Assembly: GCA_937925635.1 (NCBI GenBank)
Contig: CALALX010000075.1
Span: 1 to 10,632 of the forward strand
Direction: 5' to 3'
Origin: an uncultured Caulobacter sp.
GTDB lineage: Bacteria; Pseudomonadota; Alphaproteobacteria; Caulobacterales; Caulobacteraceae
Length of the DNA stretch: 10,632 nt
Both the position numbers and the translations under genes were made by a program. The stretch's first letter is position 1, and every line of letters begins with the position of its first letter. The notes below the pieces were generated by a model that did not search any database, had not been told where the DNA came from, and saw only the letters and a program-made list of their open reading frames with translations. Shown one piece after another: positions 6,228 to 10,632 of this stretch.

Positions 6228-7355
6228 ATGAGCACGATCATCATGGTCCACGGCGTGGGCGGCACGGCCGAGGCCTTCTCACGGCTGGCGCCGGCCTTCC
6301 GGGATCTGGGCTGGAAGGTCGAGACCCCGACCCTGTTTCCGGACAAACGCACGGCCGAGAACCCGCCGGCCGACCTGCACAGGCTGCGGCTGAAGGACTA
6401 TGTCGACGCCATCGAGACCCTGGCCCGGCACGTCGAGGCGGCCGAGGGCGTCGCCCCGGTGCTGTTCGGCCATTCGATGGGCGGCATGATCGTCCAGAAG
6501 CTGGCCGAGCGCGGGGTCGGCCGGGCCGGCGTGCTGCTGACCCCCGCCTCGCCGGCCGACGCGCGCGGCTCGCGGGCCCTGGCCCAGGCGGTGACCTTCG
6601 CCAACATCCTGTTCACCGGCGACCCCGCCAACAAGGCGCACAAGATCTGGAGGACGGGCTTCTTCTGGGGCGTGCTGAACCGTGTGCCCAAGGCCAAGCA
6701 CGAGGGCATCTACGCCGGCACGGTCTATGACAGCGGCGGCGTCTACAACGACCTCGCCTATCCGGACCGGGACCCGGACAGGACCTGCTTCATCGACAGC
6801 GCCAGGATCGCCATCCCGCTGCTCGTGCTGGGCGGCGCGCGGGACCGCGCCACGCCGATCGACGACGTCCGCAGGGTCGGGGCGAAGTACGCCGCGGTCG
6901 GAGGGGCCTATATCGAATACCCCGAGAACGCCCACTGGATCGTCGACGAGCCGGGCACCGACAAGGTGATCGCCGACATCGCCGGCTGGCTGGCCGACAA
7001 GGGAATCACGGCGAAGCCGCCGGCCAAGGCCGCGACCGTAGCCAAGCCGAAGGCGGCGGCCAAGGCGGCTCCGGCGGCGAAGGCGAAGGCTGCTCCGGCG
7101 GCCCGGAGCGGCAGACCGGCGAAACCCGCTCCGGCCACGGAGACCGCCGCCAAGCGAGCCGCCAAGGGCGCCGCCGCCCCCAAGCCGCCGGCCAAGACCA
7201 CAGCACCCAGCTCCAAGGCTCCCGGGAAGCCGGCTGCGGTCAAGGCGACGTCGGCCCCGGCCGCGAAGTCGGCCAAGGCGGCCAAGGCGGCCAAGCCTGC
7301 GACGAAAGCGACGACGCCCGGCAAAACAACTGTTCGGACACCGAAATCAAAGTAA
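6228..7355 (+). CDS. Alpha/beta hydrolase with a Lys/Ala/Pro-rich, histone H1-like C-terminal tail
   Basis: Residues 1-260 form an alpha/beta hydrolase: an oxyanion region VHGVGGTAEAF, a nucleophile elbow GHSMGG with Ser83, an acid at Asp206 (GGARDRATP) and the catalytic His at His236 (NAHWIVDE). The fold is of the esterase/lipase-like TGL or AB_hydrolase type; the substrate cannot be told from sequence. Residues 261-375 are almost entirely Lys, Ala, Pro and Thr with AKAA, KPAA and KAAK repeats, like the C-terminal domain of histone H1 or bacterial H1-like proteins. There is no signal peptide, so it is probably cytoplasmic. GGAGGG at 6216-6221 precedes ATG 6228 by 6 bases. The tail uses GC-rich codons like the rest of the gene, and the frame is continuous across the junction, so it is not an assembly fusion as far as can be seen. 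Confidence 0.85.
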   Translation: MSTIIMVHGVGGTAEAFSRLAPAFRDLGWKVETPTLFPDKRTAENPPADLHRLRLKDYVDAIETLARHVEAAEGVAPVLFGHSMGGMIVQKLAERGVGRAGVLLTPASPADARGSRALAQAVTFANILFTGDPANKAHKIWRTGFFWGVLNRVPKAKHEGIYAGTVYDSGGVYNDLAYPDRDPDRTCFIDSARIAIPLLVLGGARDRATPIDDVRRVGAKYAAVGGAYIEYPENAHWIVDEPGTDKVIADIAGWLADKGITAKPPAKAATVAKPKAAAKAAPAAKAKAAPAARSGRPAKPAPATETAAKRAAKGAAAPKPPAKTTAPSSKAPGKPAAVKATSAPAAKSAKAAKAAKPATKATTPGKTTVRTPKSK

Positions 7356-7357
7356 GC

Positions 7358-7378
7358 TCCCCTCGCGCGGACAGGGGA
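7358..7378 (+). terminator. Weak hairpin after the first hydrolase gene
   Basis: TCCCCT (7358-7363) pairs with AGGGGA (7373-7378) across a 9-base loop, beginning 2 bases after the stop codon. It lacks a T-run. It might trim or slow transcription between the two hydrolase genes, but it could equally be chance in GC-rich sequence. Confidence 0.2.
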
Positions 7379-7417
7379 CGCCAAGCAGCGCCGCCGCCGC
7401 ATCGAGTGAGGGGAATG

Positions 7418-8167
7418 ATGCCAGCACCCGTCGTCATGGTGCACGGAGCCTTCTGTGGCGGCTGGGTCTTCGAGCGCTTTCGCAGGCCGTTCGAGGCGGC
7501 GGGCCATGTCGTCCTGGCGCCCGAATTGCGCGGTCACGAACCGGGCGGTTCGCCGGCCGGAGTCGGCATGCGCGACTATGCCAGCGACGTGGCGGCCCTC
7601 TGCAGGGCCCTGCCTGAACCCCCGATCCTGATCGGCCATTCCATGGGCGGGCTGGTCGCCAAGCTGGCCGCCGCCCAGGCCCCTGTCTCTTCCCTGGTGC
7701 TGCTCGCCCCGTCGCCGCCCTGGGGCGTCTCGGGCAGCACGATGGAGGAGGCCGTGAGCGCCATGAGCCTCTACGCTCTGGGTCCGTTCTGGCTTCAGGC
7801 CATCGACCCCGACTACGCCCTGGCCAAGCGCTTCAGTCTCGACCGCATGACGCGCGAGGACCGGCGCGCCGTGTTCGAGCGGATGGTCCCGGAAAGCGGC
7901 CTGGCCCTGTGGCAAACCCTGAACTGGTGGCTGGATCCGTTCATGAGCACGGCGGTCGGGACGATCGCCGCGCCCTCGCTCGTCGTCGCCGGCGGTCGGG
8001 ACGTCATCCATCCGCCGGCCACGGCTCGTCAGACGGCCCAGCGGATCGGCTCACGGTTCGAGGTGCTGTCGGAGATGAGCCACTGGATTCCAGGCGAGCC
8101 CGGCTGGGATGGCGCGGCCGCCCTCTGCCTCGATTGGCTCGCGGCCGGGAAGCGCGCGGCCGCCTGA
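7418..8167 (+). CDS. Alpha/beta fold hydrolase
   Basis: The 249-aa protein is a complete single-domain alpha/beta hydrolase: VMVHGAFCGGWVFE (oxyanion region, residues 6-19), GHSMGG with nucleophile Ser75, Asp195 in VVAGGRDVIHP, and His222 in EMSHWIPGEPG. A helical cap segment lies at about 103-180. It has no signal peptide or membrane helix; the substrate is unknown. I chose ATG 7418 because GAGGG at 7408-7412 lies 5 bases ahead; ATG 7415 is also possible, and the longer GTG 7406 start would overlap that ribosome site. It lies 62 bases after the other hydrolase gene and shares its active-site architecture (VMVHG, GHSMGG, HW), but the two differ in length and cap, so recent duplication is not evident. 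It ends facing sugE, a convergent junction. Confidence 0.88.
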   Translation: MPAPVVMVHGAFCGGWVFERFRRPFEAAGHVVLAPELRGHEPGGSPAGVGMRDYASDVAALCRALPEPPILIGHSMGGLVAKLAAAQAPVSSLVLLAPSPPWGVSGSTMEEAVSAMSLYALGPFWLQAIDPDYALAKRFSLDRMTREDRRAVFERMVPESGLALWQTLNWWLDPFMSTAVGTIAAPSLVVAGGRDVIHPPATARQTAQRIGSRFEVLSEMSHWIPGEPGWDGAAALCLDWLAAGKRAAA

Positions 8168-8183
8168 TCCGGCGCCACCCGGA
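8168..8183. terminator. Small hairpin in the convergent gap between hydrolase and sugE
   Basis: TCCGG (8168-8172) and CCGGA (8179-8183) form a 5-bp stem with a 6-base loop right after the hydrolase stop, in a 29-base gap between convergent genes. A bidirectional terminator would be expected here, but the stem is short and without T-runs on either side, so support is slight. Confidence 0.25.
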
Positions 8184-8196
8184 GATTCGACCGTCT

Positions 8197-8523
8197 TCAG
8201 CTCTGCGCCGGCGAAAACAGCTTCAGCCCCAGGATTCCGGCCACGATCAGGCCCAGGCAGACGAGGCGCGCGGCGGTGGCCGGCTCCTTCAGCACCAGGA
8301 TGCCGAACAGGGCCGTCCCGACCGCGCCGATGCCCGTCCAGACCGCGTAGGCCGTGCCCAGCGGCAGCGACCGCACCGCCCAGCCGAGCAAGGCCATCGA
8401 CATGACGAGGCTAATGCCGGTGCCGATCGTCGGCCACAGCCGGGTGAAGCCTTCCGAGTATCTGAGTCCGACAGCCCAGCCGACCTCGAACAGGCCAGCG
8501 AAGAACAGAACGATCCAGGCCAT
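8197..8523 (-). CDS. gdx: SMR-family guanidinium exporter (SugE/Gdx)
   Basis: The 108-aa protein has four hydrophobic helices and no other domain, the small multidrug resistance layout. It works as an antiparallel dimer in the inner membrane, exchanging guanidinium for protons. The central Glu13 is present, together with Gly10, Trp16, Ser42, Tyr59 and Trp62, the set that marks the guanidinium-exporting Gdx subtype rather than the EmrE-type polyaromatic exporters. The segment LPLGTAYAVWTGIGAVG (53-69) is also diagnostic. I start it at ATG 8523, which has GGGAG 7 bases upstream and gives the family N-terminus MAWIVLFFAGLFEVGW; the longer GTG 8529 would overlap the Shine-Dalgarno spacing. The leader carries a probable guanidine-II riboswitch, which agrees with the assigned substrate. 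Confidence 0.93.
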   Translation of the reverse strand: MAWIVLFFAGLFEVGWAVGLRYSEGFTRLWPTIGTGISLVMSMALLGWAVRSLPLGTAYAVWTGIGAVGTALFGILVLKEPATAARLVCLGLIVAGILGLKLFSPAQS

Positions 8524-8530
8524 GACCACA

Positions 8531-8598
8531 CTCCCGTCGCGATGACAGGGGCGTCCCCGTCGGAGAGGAGAAGCGCCGGTCGGGTCGTCCCGACCGGC
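8531..8598 (-). ncRNA. Guanidine-II (mini-ykkC) riboswitch candidate in the sugE/gdx leader
   Basis: Read on the minus strand, hairpin 1 (8598-8575) has a perfect 10-bp stem GCCGGTCGGG / CCCGACCGGC closed by loop ACGA. Hairpin 2 (8560-8545) has a 6-bp stem ACGGGG / CCCTGT with one G-U pair and loop ACGC. A 14-base linker GCTTCTCCTCTCCG joins them, and GGGAG (8535-8531) is the sugE ribosome site. Guanidine-II riboswitches consist of two hairpins with ACGR loops that kiss and bind guanidinium; without ligand, linker pyrimidines sequester the Shine-Dalgarno sequence. Here CTCCT (8570-8566) can pair with GGGAG (one G-U), so ligand should switch translation on. The class is known mainly upstream of SMR genes in proteobacteria. 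The odd point is ACGC in place of ACGR in hairpin 2. Confidence 0.8.
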
Positions 8599-8607
8599 CG
8601 CGGCCGC

Positions 8608-9240
8608 CTACTGAGCGGGCGTCTTGTAGAGGCTGTAGAGCAGCTCGGTGCGGTCGGCCTTGCTCGACAGCGGCGCGCCGTTCGGCTTGCGCACGGTCAC
8701 CAGGACCACGGCTTCCTGCTCGGTTTCGCCACGCATTTCCCACGACCGGGTGGTGCGTTCCATGTCCGTGACGCTCTTGTCGTTGCGGTACAGGTCCCAG
8801 CCCTTGCCCATCGCCCAGTTGTGCAGGTCGATGATCACCGGCGTGACGCCGTCGACAGGGTGCAGGACCACCACATTGCAGACCTGCGGATTGGTGCCCG
8901 GAGGGCTGACGCTGATGGTGTAGCCCTTGGTGTAGGTGCGGACCCACACGTCCTTCTTCAGCTTGAAGCCCGCCTGGGCGGCCAGCGCCTTCATGTCGCC
9001 GCCGCGAACGCTCTCAGCGCAGACGCGCGTCAGCACGTCGAGGACGGCCAGTGAGGTCACATTGGTCGGTACCGGCGGCGGAGCCGGCGGTGCGGGCGTC
9101 GGCTCAGGGGGCGGGGCCGGAACCTCGGCGGCCGGAACCGGCGTCGGTTCGGCGGTCGGCGTGGCCGGAGTTTCCTGGGCGAAGGCGGCCGTGGCGAACA
9201 CCGCGGCAGCGGTCAGGCCAAGAAGCGCGTGGCTACGCAT
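8608..9240 (-). CDS. Secreted Pro-rich protein of unknown function
   Basis: I do not recognise a named family. The 210-aa product has a clear signal peptide, residues 1-21, ending AFA before QETP, and then a Pro/Ala/Glu/Thr linker at about 22-58 with PxP repeats that may span the periplasm or cell wall. A folded domain of about 150 residues follows (VLDVLTRVCAESV, then alternating strand-like segments such as KGYTISVSPPG and QEAVVLVTVRKP). It holds two Cys, 74 and 121, that could form a disulphide. I chose ATG 9240 because AAGGGA lies 10 bases upstream; the longer GTG 9249 start would begin only 2-3 bases after that site. It sits 95 bases after atpC on the same strand and 9 bases before the riboswitch hairpin of sugE, so it may share a transcript with either. 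Confidence 0.8.
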   Translation of the reverse strand: MRSHALLGLTAAAVFATAAFAQETPATPTAEPTPVPAAEVPAPPPEPTPAPPAPPPVPTNVTSLAVLDVLTRVCAESVRGGDMKALAAQAGFKLKKDVWVRTYTKGYTISVSPPGTNPQVCNVVVLHPVDGVTPVIIDLHNWAMGKGWDLYRNDKSVTDMERTTRSWEMRGETEQEAVVLVTVRKPNGAPLSSKADRTELLYSLYKTPAQ

Positions 9241-9299
9241 GTCGTTCACATCCCTTAACAGTGTCGAGCGGCACTAAAGACCGCCCCGCAATCCCTCGC

Positions 9300-9320
9300 A
9301 AGCCGTTCTTAACGCGGCTT
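9300..9320 (-). terminator. Possible weak terminator after atpC
   Basis: On the minus strand AAGCCG, then 9 bases, then CGGCTT form a 6-bp stem 15 bases after the atpC stop. No U-tract follows. It is the only hairpin found in the 95-base gap between atpC and the next gene, so it may end or attenuate the atp transcript; confidence is low. Confidence 0.25.
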
Positions 9321-9335
9321 TACGGCGGGATGAGG

Positions 9336-9601
9336 TCAGGCCGCGGACTCGACCGCGTGCTCGGCCAGGATGGTCAGGCCCTGAGCGTTGACGTCGGCGA
9401 AGCCGCCGTGGATCTCGAAGGTCCGGGTGGACGAGCCGTCCACGACCGTCACCACGCCTTCGCGCAGCGCGGTCATGAACGGCGCGTGGCCGACCAGGAC
9501 GCCGAAATCGCCCTCGGCGCCCGGGGCGTCGACGCGGTCGACGTCGCCCGAGAACACCTCGCGCTCAGGCGCGACCAGGGAGAAGTGGAGCTTCTCAGCC
9601 A

Positions 9602-9602
<1 letters not shown>
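9336..9602 (-). CDS. atpC: F1F0 ATP synthase subunit epsilon, short form
   Basis: Epsilon joins the central stalk of F1 and couples rotation to catalysis. The 88-aa product shows the N-terminal beta-sandwich: KLHFSLVAPEREVFSGDVDRV, PGAEGDFGVLVGHAPFMTAL and the GGFADV...LTILAEHA strand. It stops right after that domain. The usual bacterial protein (about 130-140 aa) has a further pair of helices that contact beta and inhibit ATP hydrolysis; these are missing, and no frame downstream continues them. The ATG at 9602 shares one base with the atpD stop (TAATG), indicating translational coupling in the atp operon. No inhibitory DELSEED contact can therefore come from this epsilon. Confidence 0.93.

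Positions 9603-10632
<1,030 letters not shown>

Noticed and set aside
6228..8167. The two adjacent hydrolases as a tandem duplication
   Set aside because: They share only the generic active-site motifs of the fold; cap regions, lengths and the rest of the sequence differ.
8575..8598. Strong hairpin read as the terminator of the secreted-protein gene
   Set aside because: The minus-strand loop is ACGA, a second ACG-loop hairpin follows, and an SMR gene lies downstream, so a guanidine-II riboswitch explains more; there is also no U-tract.
7909..9054. 381-codon plus-strand frame across hydrolase, sugE and the secreted-protein gene
   Set aside because: It crosses three genes and their gaps; the translation is Arg/Gly/Ala-rich noise, while the minus-strand proteins have clear families or a signal peptide.

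Overview
This is a GC-rich window from an alphaproteobacterial chromosome, most likely Caulobacteraceae (Caulobacter/Phenylobacterium type). The case rests on gene order (proA-nadD-rsfS-rlmH-envC-ctpA-polysaccharide deacetylase-rppH), protein sequence character, a PRRRGP-type GC-rich palindromic repeat, and an intergenic region carrying a CtrA-like TTAACCAT half-site with two GANTC sites. The taxon is inferred from the sequence alone. No mobile element, CRISPR array, tRNA or rRNA gene was seen, and there is no gene-free stretch longer than about 110 bases.

Plus strand, 1-8167. The 3' end of proA (proline synthesis) overlaps nadD (NAD synthesis). rsfS (ribosome silencing factor) follows, then a palindromic repeat and rlmH (23S rRNA pseudouridine methyltransferase). 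Next comes a cell-envelope group: an EnvC-like degenerate LytM factor, the S41 C-terminal processing protease CtpA, and a membrane-anchored 'divergent polysaccharide deacetylase' that appears to have lost its metal ligands. rppH (Nudix RNA pyrophosphohydrolase) starts inside the deacetylase stop codon. Two alpha/beta hydrolases end the plus-strand block; the first has a tail of about 115 residues rich in Lys, Ala and Pro, resembling histone H1.

Minus strand, 10632-8197. The F1 ATPase genes atpD (partial) and atpC overlap by one base; the epsilon subunit is short and lacks the C-terminal helical domain. Downstream lie a secreted Pro-rich protein of unknown function and then sugE/gdx, an SMR-family guanidinium exporter.

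The most notable signal is between the unknown gene and sugE on the minus strand. Two hairpins carry ACGA and ACGC loops, separated by a pyrimidine-rich linker that can pair with the sugE Shine-Dalgarno sequence. This is the layout of a guanidine-II (mini-ykkC) riboswitch, and the exporter keeps the residues diagnostic of guanidinium transport. The second loop departs from the ACGR consensus. The rest of the window is largely conserved housekeeping sequence; no wholly new system was found.
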